DNA of 64,000 bases from Mycolicibacterium mucogenicum DSM 44124. Its GTDB lineage: Bacteria; Actinomycetota; Actinomycetes; Mycobacteriales; Mycobacteriaceae. The stretch lies in contig NZ_CP062008.1 of NCBI RefSeq assembly GCF_005670685.2, positions 1,612,001 through 1,676,000 of the forward strand. Direction: 5' to 3'. Shown here in pieces: positions 40,836-50,265 of this stretch. Within the stretch, counting starts at the first letter, position 1. Each line of letters starts with the position of its first letter. The position numbers and the translations under genes are program-made. The notes beneath the pieces were generated by a model. That model was given only the letters and a program-made list of their open reading frames with translations, had not been told where the DNA came from and did no database searches.

Positions 40836-43800
40836 GTGGCCGACGATGCCCAACTTGAAGACCGATCCGAAGACGCCGGCAGTGCAGCGGAGCCGATAGA
40901 GCTCCCGGAGCGCCTGCGGATTTTCTCGCTCGCCCGGATCCTCGGGACGACCAGCAAGAAGATCACCGAGACGCTCGCCGAGGTCGACGGCAGGCCCCGC
41001 AACCCGGCTTCCACGGTGACCCGTGCCGAGGCCGAGCGCGTCCGTGACCTCCTGGGACTCGGTGGCGAAGCGACGCAGGACCCGGCACCCGCCGCACCGG
41101 CGGAGGCCGCCGAGCCGGCAGCCGAAGTGCTGGTCGAGGTCGTCAGCGAAACCTCTGAAGTGACCGCCGAGGTCGCCGTCGAAGCCGTCGACGTCGCCGA
41201 AGCCGCTGTCGAGATCGCCCGCGAGGCGGCCGATGCCGGCGCCGCGGAGCCCGACGAAGACGAGCCCGAGTCGCGCCTGCTGCTCGAGACGGTCCCGGCG
41301 CCCGCCGCTGAGCCCGCCGACTACCTGCCGCTGTTCGTGGCGCCGCAGCCCGTGACGTTCCGGCCGCCGGCCGAGCCCGACGACTTCGCTGACGACGACA
41401 CCGCCGACGAGGCGGCCGACGCCGCCGACGAGGGTGGCGAGGACGGCACCGACGAAGACGGTGAGCGGCCCGCCAACCGGCGCCGTCGTCGTGGTCGCCG
41501 GGGACGTGGCCGCGGCCGGGGTGAACAGAGCAGCGACGACGCGACCGACGGTGACGCCGAAGGTGAGACGCAGGACGCGTCGGCCGAGGGCGACGAGGAC
41601 ACCGACGGCGAGGCCGACGAGGACGCCGGTGACGACGACGCGAACGCGTCGGACGGTGCCAGCCGTCGTCGCCGTCGTCGCCGCCGCCGCAAGTCGGGCG
41701 GTGCCGGTGGTGACGATGCCGATGGCGAGGCCGGTTCGCCGGACGACCCGCCCAACACCGTCGTCCACGAGCGCGCCCCGCGCGCCAAGTCGGACAACAA
41801 CGAAATCCAGGGCATCACCGGGTCCACCCGGTTGGAGGCCAAGCGGCAGCGCCGTCGCGACGGCCGTGACGCGGGCCGCCGCCGTCCGCCGATCCTGAGC
41901 GAGGCCGAGTTCCTGGCCCGCCGCGAAGCCGTCGAGCGCGTGATGGTGGTGCGCGACAAGATCCGCACCGAGCCGCCGCACGAAGGTGCCCGGTACACCC
42001 AGATCGCCGTGCTGGAAGACGGCGTCGTCGTCGAGCACTTCGTCACGTCCGCGGCGTCGGCCAGCCTGGTCGGCAACATCTACCTCGGCATCGTGCAGAA
42101 CGTGCTGCCCTCGATGGAGGCGGCATTCGTCGACATCGGCCGCGGCCGCAACGGTGTGCTCTACGCCGGTGAGGTCAACTGGGAGGCCGCCGGCCTCGGC
42201 GGCAACAACCGCAAGATCGAGCAGGCGCTCAAGCCCGGCGACTACGTCGTCGTCCAGGTCAGCAAGGACCCGGTCGGGCACAAGGGCGCCCGCCTCACCA
42301 CGCAGATTTCGCTGGCCGGTCGCTACCTGGTGTACGTGCCGGGGGCCTCGTCGACCGGGATCAGCCGCAAGCTGCCCGACACCGAGCGGCAGCGCCTGAA
42401 GGAAATCCTCAAGGAGGTCGTGCCTGCCGACGCCGGTGTGATCATCCGCACCGCGTCCGAGGGCGTGAAGGAAGAGGACATCCGCTCGGACGTCAATCGG
42501 CTGCAGGAACGCTGGAACCAGATCGACACCGAGGCCACAACTATCAAGGCCAAGGCCGCCGGCGCCGCAGTGGCGCTGTACGAAGAGCCCGACGTCCTGG
42601 TCAAGGTCATCCGCGACCTGTTCAACGAGGATTTCTCCAAGCTCGTGGTGTCAGGTGACGAGGCCTGGAACACCATCAACGGCTACGTGAGTTCCGTTGC
42701 GCCCGAACTGCTTTCGCGTATGTCGCAGTACGAGCCCGCCGGTGGGCCCACGGGTCCGGACGTGTTCTCGGTGTACCGCATCGACGAGCAGCTGGCGAAG
42801 GCGATGGATCGCAAGGTGTGGCTGCCCTCGGGCGGCACCCTGGTGATCGACCGCACCGAGGCCATGACCGTCGTCGACGTCAACACCGGCAAGTTCACCG
42901 GCTCGGGCGGCAACCTGGAGCAGACGGTCACCCGCAACAACCTCGAAGCGGCCGAGGAGATCGTCCGTCAGCTGCGGCTGCGGGACATCGGCGGCATCAT
43001 CGTCATCGACTTCATCGACATGGTGCTCGAATCCAACCGTGACCTGGTGCTGCGCCGCCTCACCGAGGCGCTGGCCCGGGACCGGACCCGCCACCAGGTG
43101 TCCGAGGTCACCTCACTCGGACTGGTGCAGCTGACCCGCAAGCGTCTCGGCACCGGCCTGATCGAGGCGTTCTCCACGACTTGTTCGCACTGCGCGGGCC
43201 GCGGCATCGTGCTGCACGGCGATCCGGTGGACACCGCATCGGCGAACGGCCGCAAGGCCGAGGCCGCCGGCGGTGCCGGTGGTGGCGGTGGCCGGCGCAG
43301 CAAGCGCGCCAAGAAGGCCGCGCCGCGCGCCGAGGAGACTCCGGTGGCCAAGGTGCCGCCGCACCCGCAGGGCGAGCACCCGATGTTCAAGGCCATGGCG
43401 GCCGCGAACGGCAAGCACGAGGACGAACTCGACGACGAAGACGTCACCGAGGACACCGAGGGCCTGGCCGACGAAGCGGCCGACAGCGATGCCGTCGAGT
43501 CCACCGAGGTGCTGACCGAGCTGGACACCGACGAAGACGTCGAAGACGACGAGGAAGCCGACGAGTCCGAAGACGACGAGGACGCCGAGGACGACGAACT
43601 CGAAGTCGAGCTCGACGAGGACTTCGAGGACAGCGACGAAGACGACGACGAGCTGGACCTCGACGACGACACCGACGAAGACGACGACGACTCGGACGAC
43701 GACTCGGATGAGGACGACGAAGACGAGGACGACGACGACGACGAGGACGAGGACGATCAGCCCGCTGAACCGGCCGTCGCCCGGGCTCCCGTCGTCCGGC

Positions 43801-43859
43801 AGCGGCGCCGCGCCGCGGCCCGTCCCGCCGGTCCGCCGGTCGGAGGTGTCGATGGCTGA
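40836..43859 (+). CDS. rne: Ribonuclease E/G
   Basis: Essential endoribonuclease for mRNA decay and rRNA maturation. 1007 aa from a GTG after GAGGAG. The N-terminal about 320 residues are low-complexity acidic with Arg-rich patches (RRRRGRRGRGRGRG, SRRRRRRRRR), the actinobacterial arrangement with arms on both sides of the core. The S1 domain lies at about 385-490 (AAFVDIGRGRNGVLYAGE). Catalytic acidic residues are in VVDVNTGKFTG and IIVIDFIDM, and the Zn-link is CSHCAGRG near 783. The C-terminus is a very acidic Asp/Glu tract followed by a basic end (RQRRRAAARPAG). Confidence 0.97.
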   Translation: MADDAQLEDRSEDAGSAAEPIELPERLRIFSLARILGTTSKKITETLAEVDGRPRNPASTVTRAEAERVRDLLGLGGEATQDPAPAAPAEAAEPAAEVLVEVVSETSEVTAEVAVEAVDVAEAAVEIAREAADAGAAEPDEDEPESRLLLETVPAPAAEPADYLPLFVAPQPVTFRPPAEPDDFADDDTADEAADAADEGGEDGTDEDGERPANRRRRRGRRGRGRGRGEQSSDDATDGDAEGETQDASAEGDEDTDGEADEDAGDDDANASDGASRRRRRRRRRKSGGAGGDDADGEAGSPDDPPNTVVHERAPRAKSDNNEIQGITGSTRLEAKRQRRRDGRDAGRRRPPILSEAEFLARREAVERVMVVRDKIRTEPPHEGARYTQIAVLEDGVVVEHFVTSAASASLVGNIYLGIVQNVLPSMEAAFVDIGRGRNGVLYAGEVNWEAAGLGGNNRKIEQALKPGDYVVVQVSKDPVGHKGARLTTQISLAGRYLVYVPGASSTGISRKLPDTERQRLKEILKEVVPADAGVIIRTASEGVKEEDIRSDVNRLQERWNQIDTEATTIKAKAAGAAVALYEEPDVLVKVIRDLFNEDFSKLVVSGDEAWNTINGYVSSVAPELLSRMSQYEPAGGPTGPDVFSVYRIDEQLAKAMDRKVWLPSGGTLVIDRTEAMTVVDVNTGKFTGSGGNLEQTVTRNNLEAAEEIVRQLRLRDIGGIIVIDFIDMVLESNRDLVLRRLTEALARDRTRHQVSEVTSLGLVQLTRKRLGTGLIEAFSTTCSHCAGRGIVLHGDPVDTASANGRKAEAAGGAGGGGGRRSKRAKKAAPRAEETPVAKVPPHPQGEHPMFKAMAAANGKHEDELDDEDVTEDTEGLADEAADSDAVESTEVLTELDTDEDVEDDEEADESEDDEDAEDDELEVELDEDFEDSDEDDDELDLDDDTDEDDDDSDDDSDEDDEDEDDDDDEDEDDQPAEPAVARAPVVRQRRRAAARPAGPPVGGVDG

Positions 43860-43865
43860 TGCCGT

Positions 43866-43889
43866 GAGGGTCCACGCGGTTTGACCCTC
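43866..43889 (+). terminator. Hairpin after rne
   Basis: GAGGGTC (43866-43872) pairs with GACCCTC (43883-43889), with a 10-base loop and no T-tract. It starts 7 bases after the rne stop, so it may be the rne terminator, but its 3' arm also forms the -35 (TTGACC) of the next promoter. Confidence 0.45.
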
Positions 43890-43910
43890 GAATAACTGGT
43901 CACGTACCCT
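43881..43910 (+). promoter_or_regulatory. Promoter of rplU-rpmA
   Basis: TTGACC (43881-43886), 18-base spacer, TACCCT (43905-43910) is the clearest sigma-A-type promoter of the window. It leaves a leader of about 125 nt before rplU. An inverted repeat AACTGGTCA/TGACCAGTT (43894-43902 with 43911-43919) straddles the -10. Confidence 0.62.
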
Positions 43911-43919
43911 TGACCAGTT
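43894..43919. repeat. Inverted repeat across the rplU -10 element
   Basis: AACTGGTCA and TGACCAGTT are perfect complements separated by CGTACCCT, which contains the -10 hexamer. It may be an operator, or a second hairpin of the rne terminator. Confidence 0.5.
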
Positions 43920-44042
43920 GTCGCCTGGCCGACACCGGCGACAGTGGGTGCCTACCGGCCCCGCACCACAGACCCGCGCTCGCAGCCTTCGGGTGGCGCG
44001 CGCCCCGCAGTAGACGAAACGAAGAACAGAGGAACACCAACG

Positions 44043-44366
44043 ATGGCAGCCGATAACGCCACGTACGCAATCGTCAAGACTGGTGGCAAGCAGTACAAGG
44101 TTGCCGTCGGTGACGTGGTCAAGATCGAGAAGCTCGACGCTGAGCAGGGCGCCTCGGTGTCGCTGCCCGTCGCTCTCGTGGTCGAGGGTGCGAAGGTCAC
44201 CACCAGCGCCGACGCGCTGGCCAAGGTCGCTGTCACCGGTGAGGTGCTCGAGCACACCAAGGGCCCGAAGATCCGTATCCACAAGTTCAAGAACAAGACC
44301 GGCTACCACAAGCGCCAGGGCCACCGTCAGCAGCTGACGGTCGTCAAGGTCACCGGCATCAAGTAA
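44043..44366 (+). CDS. rplU: 50S ribosomal protein L21
   Basis: 107 aa with the L21 patterns [17 protein letters not shown] and the C-terminal [16 protein letters not shown] that binds 23S rRNA. Start ATG 44043 with AGAGGAAC upstream. rpmA follows by 18 bases. Confidence 0.98.
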   Translation: MAADNATYAIVKTGGKQYKVAVGDVVKIEKLDAEQGASVSLPVALVVEGAKVTTSADALAKVAVTGEVLEHTKGPKIRIHKFKNKTGYHKRQGHRQQLTVVKVTGIK

Positions 44367-44384
44367 GTAAGGGAGCGAACAGAC

Positions 44385-44642
44385 ATGGCACATAAAAAGG
44401 GCGCGTCCAGCTCTCGTAACGGTCGCGATTCAGCCGCCCAGCGGCTCGGCGTCAAGCGCTTCGGCGGCCAGGTCGTCAAGGCCGGCGAGATCCTCGTCCG
44501 TCAGCGCGGCACCCACTTCCACCCGGGCGTGAATGTCGGTCGCGGTGGCGACGACACCCTGTTCGCCACGGCCGCCGGCTCGGTGCTCTTCGGCTCCAAG
44601 CGTGGTCGCAAGACGGTCAACATCGTCCCGGTCGAGGCTTAA
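44385..44642 (+). CDS. rpmA: 50S ribosomal protein L27
   Basis: 85 aa, starting [16 protein letters not shown], whose N-terminus reaches the peptidyl-transferase centre. There is no cleavable Firmicutes-type N-terminal extension. It is in one unit with rplU and ends at a strong terminator. Confidence 0.98.
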   Translation: MAHKKGASSSRNGRDSAAQRLGVKRFGGQVVKAGEILVRQRGTHFHPGVNVGRGGDDTLFATAAGSVLFGSKRGRKTVNIVPVEA

Positions 44643-44661
44643 CCTTTTCCCACGAGGTGTG

Positions 44662-44705
44662 AAGCTGCCACGAGGTTTCGCCTCGTGGCAGCTTTTCTTT
44701 TTCTT
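44662..44705 (+). terminator. Intrinsic terminator after rpmA
   Basis: AAGCTGCCACGAGG (44662-44675) pairs with CCTCGTGGCAGCTT (44681-44694) around TTTCG and runs into TTCTTTTTCTT, the best classical rho-independent terminator of the window. Confidence 0.93.
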
Positions 44706-44722
44706 GAGGGAGAGGACGTCAG

Positions 44723-46183
44723 ATGGCACCCCGGTTCGTTGACCGTGTGGTGATCCACGCGCGCGCCGGCAACGGCGGCAATGGCTGTGCATCGGTACAC
44801 CGCGAGAAGTTCAAGCCGCTCGGTGGGCCGGACGGCGGCAACGGCGGCAAGGGCGGCAGCATCGTCCTGGTCGTCGACCCGCAGGTGCACACCTTGCTGG
44901 ACTTCCACTTCCGCCCGCACGTCGACGCACCCTCCGGCAAGCCCGGCGCCGGCAGTAATCGTGACGGGGCCGCGGGCGCCGATCTCGAGGTCCACGTGCC
45001 CGACGGCACCGTCGTGCTCGATGACCAGGGCCGCATGCTGGCCGACCTGGTGGGTGCCGGTACCCGCTTCGAGGCCGCCGCCGGTGGCCGCGGCGGGCTG
45101 GGCAACGCCGCACTGGCCTCGCGGGCCCGCAAGGCGCCCGGCTTCGCGCTGCTGGGGGAGAAGGGCGAGATCCGGGATCTCACCCTCGAACTCAAGACGG
45201 TCGCCGATGTGGGCCTCGTCGGTTTCCCGTCGGCCGGTAAATCCTCTCTGGTGTCGGCCATCTCGGCCGCCAAGCCGAAGATCGCGGACTACCCGTTCAC
45301 CACACTCGTGCCCAACCTCGGTGTGGTCTCGGCGGGCGACAACACGTTCACCGTCGCCGACGTCCCCGGCCTGATCCCCGGCGCCTCGGAAGGCCGCGGC
45401 CTGGGCCTGGACTTCCTGCGGCACATCGAACGCTGCGCCGTGCTGGTGCATGTGGTGGACTGCGCGACCCTGGAGCCGGGGCGTGACCCGATCTCCGACA
45501 TCGAGGCGCTCGAGGCCGAGCTGGCCGCGTATACGCCGACGCTGCAAGGGGATTCGACGCTGGGCGACCTGGCAGAGCGTCCCCGTGCGGTGCTGCTCAA
45601 CAAGATCGACGTGCCCGACGCCCGCGAACTCGCCGACTTCGTGAAGGAAGAGGTGGCGGCCAAGTACGGCTGGCCCGTCTACGAAATCTCGACCGTCAGC
45701 CGAGATGGCCTGCGCCCCTTGACCTTTGCCCTGTGGGACATGGTCGCGGCGTACCGCGCCGCACAGCCCGTGGTGGCCCCGCGCCGGCCGATCATCCGGC
45801 CCGTCGCGGTCAACGAGACCGGCTTCACCGTCGAATCGGACGGTTCGGGCGGCTTCATCGTGCGCGGTACCCGGCCGGAACGCTGGATTGCCCAGACGGC
45901 CTTCGACAACGACGAGGCGGTCGGTTACCTCGGTGACCGCCTGGCGCGCCTGGGTGTCGAGGACGAACTGCTCAAGAAGGGTGCCCGCGCGGGCTGCGCG
46001 GTGACCATCGGCGACGTCACCTTCGACTGGGAGCCGCAGACGCCTGCGGGTGTCGACATGCAGATGTCCGGTCGCGGCACCGACATTCGCCTGGAGCAGA
46101 CCGACCGCGTCGGGGCCGCGGAACGCAAGGCGGCCCGCAAGGAGCGTCGTCGGTCGGCGGAGGACACCGAGGACGACCTGTGA
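44723..46183 (+). CDS. obgE: GTPase ObgE
   Basis: 486 aa ribosome-associated GTPase linked to growth control and stress. The glycine-rich Obg fold (1-160, [20 protein letters not shown]) is followed by the G domain: P-loop [10 protein letters not shown] near 168, [15 protein letters not shown]-terminal OCT domain follows and then a charged tail ([13 protein letters not shown]). The ATG follows GAGGGAGAGGA. The proB GTG overlaps its stop by 4 bases. Confidence 0.97.
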   Translation: MAPRFVDRVVIHARAGNGGNGCASVHREKFKPLGGPDGGNGGKGGSIVLVVDPQVHTLLDFHFRPHVDAPSGKPGAGSNRDGAAGADLEVHVPDGTVVLDDQGRMLADLVGAGTRFEAAAGGRGGLGNAALASRARKAPGFALLGEKGEIRDLTLELKTVADVGLVGFPSAGKSSLVSAISAAKPKIADYPFTTLVPNLGVVSAGDNTFTVADVPGLIPGASEGRGLGLDFLRHIERCAVLVHVVDCATLEPGRDPISDIEALEAELAAYTPTLQGDSTLGDLAERPRAVLLNKIDVPDARELADFVKEEVAAKYGWPVYEISTVSRDGLRPLTFALWDMVAAYRAAQPVVAPRRPIIRPVAVNETGFTVESDGSGGFIVRGTRPERWIAQTAFDNDEAVGYLGDRLARLGVEDELLKKGARAGCAVTIGDVTFDWEPQTPAGVDMQMSGRGTDIRLEQTDRVGAAERKAARKERRRSAEDTEDDL

Positions 46184-47301
46184 CGGAGGGCTCCGGCACG
46201 GTCTCGGCGCATCGCGAGGCCGTGCGCACCGCGCGCAGCGTCGTCGTCAAGATCGGCACCACGGCGCTCACCGCGCCCAACGGCATGTTCGACGCCAATC
46301 GGCTGGCCACGCTGGCCGACGCCATCGAGAAGCGGATGAAGGCCGGTTCGGACGTCGTGATCGTGTCGTCCGGCGCCATCGCCGCCGGCATCGAGCCGCT
46401 CGGCCTGAGCCGGCGCCCGACGGACCTGGCCACCAAGCAGGCCGCGGCCAGCGTGGGGCAGGTGGCCCTCGTCAACTCGTGGAGTGCGGCGTTCGGCCGG
46501 TACGACCGGACCGTCGGGCAGGTACTGCTGACCGCCCACGACATCGCCCAGCGCGCGCAGCACAACAACGCGCAGCGCACGCTGGACCGGCTGCGGGCGC
46601 TGCACGCGGTCGCGATCGTCAACGAGAACGACACAGTGGCCACCAACGAAATCCGGTTCGGTGACAACGACCGGCTGTCGGCCCTGGTGGCCCAGCTGGT
46701 CGGGGCCGACGCGCTGATCCTGCTGAGTGACATCGACGGGCTGTACGACTCCGACCCCCGCAAGGGCAATGCGCGCTTCATCCCCGAGGTCGCCGCGTCG
46801 GGTGACCTCGACGGCGTGTCTGCGACCGGGGGCAGCCACCTGGGCACCGGCGGCATGGCCTCCAAGCTGTCGTCGGCGCTGCTGGCCGCCGATGCCGGTG
46901 TGCCGGTCCTGCTCGCGGCCGCCAGCGACGCGGCTGCCGCACTGACCGACGCCTCGGTGGGCACGGTCTTCGCGGCGCGCCCCGAGCGCATGTCGGCGCG
47001 CCGGTTCTGGGTGCGCTACGCGGCGGAGACGACGGGGACCCTGACGCTGGACGCCGGTGCGGTGCGGGCGGTCGTCGGGCAAAGAAAATCTTTGCTTCCC
47101 GCTGGGATCACCGCGGTCGCCGGACGCTTCCATGGTGGCGACGTCGTCGAGTTGCATGGCCCCGACGGCACCGCGGTGGCGCGGGGCGTCGTCGCGTACG
47201 ACGATTCCGAGCTCGCGGGCATCATCGGCCGGTCCACCCCCGAACTGCCCGTCGAGCTGCGCCGACCCGCCGTGCACGCCGATGACCTGGTAGCAATTTG
47301 A
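46180..47301 (+). CDS. proB: Glutamate 5-kinase
   Basis: First step of proline synthesis, phosphorylating glutamate. 373 aa. The amino-acid-kinase domain has [41 protein letters not shown] and [14 protein letters not shown]-terminal PUA domain is at about 285-370. The start GTGA overlaps the obgE stop. Its partner proA begins at the end of the window, 16 kb away rather than adjacent. Confidence 0.96.
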   Translation: MTEGSGTVSAHREAVRTARSVVVKIGTTALTAPNGMFDANRLATLADAIEKRMKAGSDVVIVSSGAIAAGIEPLGLSRRPTDLATKQAAASVGQVALVNSWSAAFGRYDRTVGQVLLTAHDIAQRAQHNNAQRTLDRLRALHAVAIVNENDTVATNEIRFGDNDRLSALVAQLVGADALILLSDIDGLYDSDPRKGNARFIPEVAASGDLDGVSATGGSHLGTGGMASKLSSALLAADAGVPVLLAAASDAAAALTDASVGTVFAARPERMSARRFWVRYAAETTGTLTLDAGAVRAVVGQRKSLLPAGITAVAGRFHGGDVVELHGPDGTAVARGVVAYDDSELAGIIGRSTPELPVELRRPAVHADDLVAI

Positions 47302-47432
47302 CGTCGACTTTGTGTGTATTTGGCTAGAATCGACGCCTCGTTCGGTGTTTTCCCTGCTGGAGAAGGCCTACCCATTAAATTAGGGTTATGCTGCCTTCGA
47401 CACCTGACGCAGCAAACAGAATTGAGGGGGCG

Positions 47433-48056
47433 ATGGCGAGACAGTCCGTGCTGGCGGTCGGCGCGCATCCCGATGACATCGAACTGGGCTGCGGCGGTGC
47501 GCTGGCAAAGCATGTCGCGGCCGGCGACCGGGTCACGATGTTGGTGGTGACCCGCGGCGAGGAGGGGCCCGGCGACTCGCAGGAGCGGGTGCGCGAGCAG
47601 CTCCGCGCGGTGGAGGTGCTCGGGGTCCACGAACTGCTGTGGGGCCAGGGTTTCGGCGACTGCCGCGTTTCGCTGCAAGAGTTCGAGCTGGTTCACCTGA
47701 TCGAAGACGCCATCGAAAAGTCCTCTGCCACAATCGTTTACACCCACACGGCCAACGACAGTCATCAGGACCACCGGGTGGTCTCCCGCTGTACCCTCGG
47801 TGCGGCGCGCTGGGTGTCGTCGATCATGACGTACGGCGGACCGTCGGCCATCGGTTTCAATCCGACGGCGTTCGTCGATATCTCCGATTCGCTGGACAAG
47901 AAGATCGAAGCCCTGATGTCGCACGTGTCGCAGGCCGAGGCCAGCGAGAAGGTCAGTGCCTCGTGGGTGCGCAGTTCCGCTGAGCACTACGGCTTCCTGT
48001 GCCGCCGGGCGTTCGCCGAGGGTTTCGAACCGGCCCGACTGGTCGTCGATTTCTGA
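47433..48056 (+). CDS. PIG-L/LmbE-family N-acetylglucosaminyl deacetylase
   Basis: 207 aa. Zinc-binding motif AHPDDIEL near the N-terminus and HxDHR-type HQDHRVV near 109 are the LmbE signatures. Family members deacetylate GlcNAc-containing sugars, mycothiol precursors, antibiotics or lipids. Start ATG 47433 after GAGGGGG. Upstream 47302-47432 is AT-rich, with TAGAAT at 47325-47330 as a possible -10. The next gene begins 4 bases after the stop, so the two form a unit. Confidence 0.88.
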   Translation: MARQSVLAVGAHPDDIELGCGGALAKHVAAGDRVTMLVVTRGEEGPGDSQERVREQLRAVEVLGVHELLWGQGFGDCRVSLQEFELVHLIEDAIEKSSATIVYTHTANDSHQDHRVVSRCTLGAARWVSSIMTYGGPSAIGFNPTAFVDISDSLDKKIEALMSHVSQAEASEKVSASWVRSSAEHYGFLCRRAFAEGFEPARLVVDF

Positions 48057-48060
48057 CCCT

Positions 48061-49368
48061 GTGCCGACCTTTCTCATTGTCGGTGCCGGCCCGACCGGGC
48101 TGGGCGCTGCCGTCCGGCTGACCGAACTCGGGATCGACCACGTGGTGGTGGACGCCGGCGATCAAGTCGGCGGCATGGCCACGTCGGTGCGCGACGCACA
48201 CGGTTTCACCTGGGATCTCGGCGGCCACGTGCTGCACAGCCACTTCGCGGAGTTCGACCGTGCGGTCGACGCCTCGGGCGTCAAGATGAACGACGTCGCC
48301 CGCAACGGCTGGGTGTGGCTCGACGGCAGCGGGCCGCAGAGTCTGGTGCCCACGCCCATCCAGCAGCAACTCGACGCGATGCCGACCGACCTGTACCCGG
48401 ACGCACCGCTGCACAACCTCGCCGATTATTACCGCAACAATTTCGGTGGCAAACTTTTTGACGAATTTTTCGGCCCCTACAACTACAAGATGTGGACGGC
48501 CCCGCTCGAGCACATCGACCACGAATGGACGTCGTTGCGCAGCGGCAGCGCCGCGCCGAACGTGCCGCGCCTCGGTTTGGCCGGCTCGGCGACGGCCCCC
48601 GCGGGCAGTTTCCCGTATCCGATCGGCGGCACCGGGGCGCTGTGGCAGGGCGTGCACGACCAGCTGCTGGCGCCAGGGACAGTGCGGCTCGGCACCCGCG
48701 TCGTCGACGTCGATGTGGCCGGGCGGGTCGCCACGCTGGATGACGGCTCGACCGTCGCGTACGACCACTGCGTCAGCTCGGCGCCGCTGACGACGGCCTG
48801 GGGCTGGCTCGGTGGCGCCGGAGCGCAGGGGACGGCCGAGCGAAACACCTTGTGCGCCAGTCGTATCTACGCGGTCGGCCTGGGTTACCGCGGTGCGGCG
48901 CCCGAGGCGCTGGCCGACAAGACCTGGCTGTACTGCCCGGACCTGGGCGTGCCGTGGTACCGGGCCACGATGCTGAACAACTACGACCCCGCCAACGCCG
49001 GCGACGGCCGCTGGAACGTCCTGTGCGAGGTGCCGCTGCTGCCGGGACAGGCACTGACCGCCGATGATGCGGTGCGGCGCACCGAGGAATCACTGCGGGC
49101 GCTGGGGGCCGACTCGGAGTACGTGGTGAGCCGGTTCGTGCAGGAAGTCCCGATGGGTTATCCCGTGCCGACCCTGGGTCGTGACGACATCGTGCGGACC
49201 GTCGACGAGCGGCTGCGTGCGCACGGCTTCTACAGCCGCGGCCGGTTCGGTGGGTGGCGCTATGAGTCGTCGAACCAGGACTACGGCTACATGCAGGGCC
49301 GGGAGGCCGTGGACAACGCGTTGTCCGGTACGCCGGAGGACGTCTACTGGCACCCGGACAGGTTCTGA
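48061..49368 (+). CDS. FAD-dependent UDP-galactopyranose-mutase-like oxidoreductase
   Basis: 435 aa from a GTG. The N-terminus is an FAD-binding Rossmann motif ([16 protein letters not shown]) with the second part [24 protein letters not shown], as in UGM and amine-oxidase-like flavoproteins. Blocks [17 protein letters not shown] and [23 protein letters not shown] also match UGM-like proteins of polysaccharide clusters. Together with the PIG-L deacetylase it suggests modification of a sugar or glycolipid. Its 3' end overlaps the convergent sirtuin by 25 bases. Substrate unknown. Confidence 0.78.
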   Translation: MPTFLIVGAGPTGLGAAVRLTELGIDHVVVDAGDQVGGMATSVRDAHGFTWDLGGHVLHSHFAEFDRAVDASGVKMNDVARNGWVWLDGSGPQSLVPTPIQQQLDAMPTDLYPDAPLHNLADYYRNNFGGKLFDEFFGPYNYKMWTAPLEHIDHEWTSLRSGSAAPNVPRLGLAGSATAPAGSFPYPIGGTGALWQGVHDQLLAPGTVRLGTRVVDVDVAGRVATLDDGSTVAYDHCVSSAPLTTAWGWLGGAGAQGTAERNTLCASRIYAVGLGYRGAAPEALADKTWLYCPDLGVPWYRATMLNNYDPANAGDGRWNVLCEVPLLPGQALTADDAVRRTEESLRALGADSEYVVSRFVQEVPMGYPVPTLGRDDIVRTVDERLRAHGFYSRGRFGGWRYESSNQDYGYMQGREAVDNALSGTPEDVYWHPDRF

Positions 49369-50183
49369 GCGGCCAATTCGCCGGCCAGTAGCGCAAGGAT
49401 CTCCGAACAGCCACTCTCGATCTTCACCGTGGCCAGGTCGTCGCCGCGGGTGGTGCCGCGGTTGATGATGGCGACGGGCTTGCCGGCGGCGGCCGCGTAC
49501 CGGACGAAGCGGTAGCCCGAGTACACCGTCAACGACGATCCCGCGACCAGCAGCGCGTCGGCCGCGTCAACCAGGGCGTACGCCTGTTGCACGCGGTCTT
49601 TCGGCACGCTGTCGCCGAAGTACACGATGTCGGGTTTGAGGATGCCGCCGCAGCGCGGACAGTCCAGGTACCGGAATGTCGCGGTGTCCTCGACCGTGGC
49701 GTCGGCGTCGGGGGCCACGCCGATACTGCCGACCTCGGCCCGTTCGGTGAACCCGGGATTGAGCCGTTCCAGTTCGACGGCCAGCGCGGCCCGGGTCATG
49801 GTGTGCCTGCAGCTCAGGCAGACGACCTGCGCGTAGTTGCCGTGCAGGTTCACCACGGTCCGGGAGCCGGCCTTGGTGTGCAGTAGGTCGACGTTCTGGG
49901 TGATGACGCCGGTGACCAGGCCCGCGCGTTCCAGGGCGGCCACGGCGCGGTGGCCGGCGTTGGGCCGGCGGGCGGCCATGTGCCGCCAGCCGATGTGGTT
50001 GCGGGCCCAGTACCGCTGCCGGAAGGCCGGTCCGGACAGGAACTGCTGGATGGTCATCGGATTGCTCGGCGGCGAGTCCGGTCCGCGGTGGTCCGGGATG
50101 CCCGAGTCGGTGGAGATGCCGGCGCCGGTCAGCACGGCGAGACGCCGGTCGGCCAGCAGATTGACCAGTTCAGGAGCCTGCAC
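49344..50183 (-). CDS. Sir2-family NAD-dependent protein deacylase
   Basis: 279 aa, cytosolic; removes acyl groups from lysine using NAD and releases nicotinamide. Motifs are [27 protein letters not shown], catalytic His in NLHGNY, zinc pairs CLSC and CPRC, and [13 protein letters not shown] chose GTG 50183 since TACCCT (AGGGTA at 50191-50196) lies 7 nt upstream, indicating a leaderless mRNA; the open frame to 50258 would run into the nadE promoter. It is divergent from nadE. It is longer than Rv1151c and closer to SIRT4-like sirtuins. Confidence 0.9.
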   Translation of the reverse strand: MQAPELVNLLADRRLAVLTGAGISTDSGIPDHRGPDSPPSNPMTIQQFLSGPAFRQRYWARNHIGWRHMAARRPNAGHRAVAALERAGLVTGVITQNVDLLHTKAGSRTVVNLHGNYAQVVCLSCRHTMTRAALAVELERLNPGFTERAEVGSIGVAPDADATVEDTATFRYLDCPRCGGILKPDIVYFGDSVPKDRVQQAYALVDAADALLVAGSSLTVYSGYRFVRYAAAAGKPVAIINRGTTRGDDLATVKIESGCSEILALLAGELAAQNLSGCQ

Positions 50184-50265
50184 GTCATCGAGGGTAGGCC
50201 GTCTGCGAGGTGACGCGACGTGACGGCGCCACAATCGCGTGCCGCAGCGATGCGACAATCAGGTT

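Noticed and set aside
41380..41720. Repeat-like Asp/Glu and Arg tracts inside rne taken as a separate repeat element
   Set aside because: They are in-frame low-complexity parts of the RNase E N-terminal arm, with normal codon usage.
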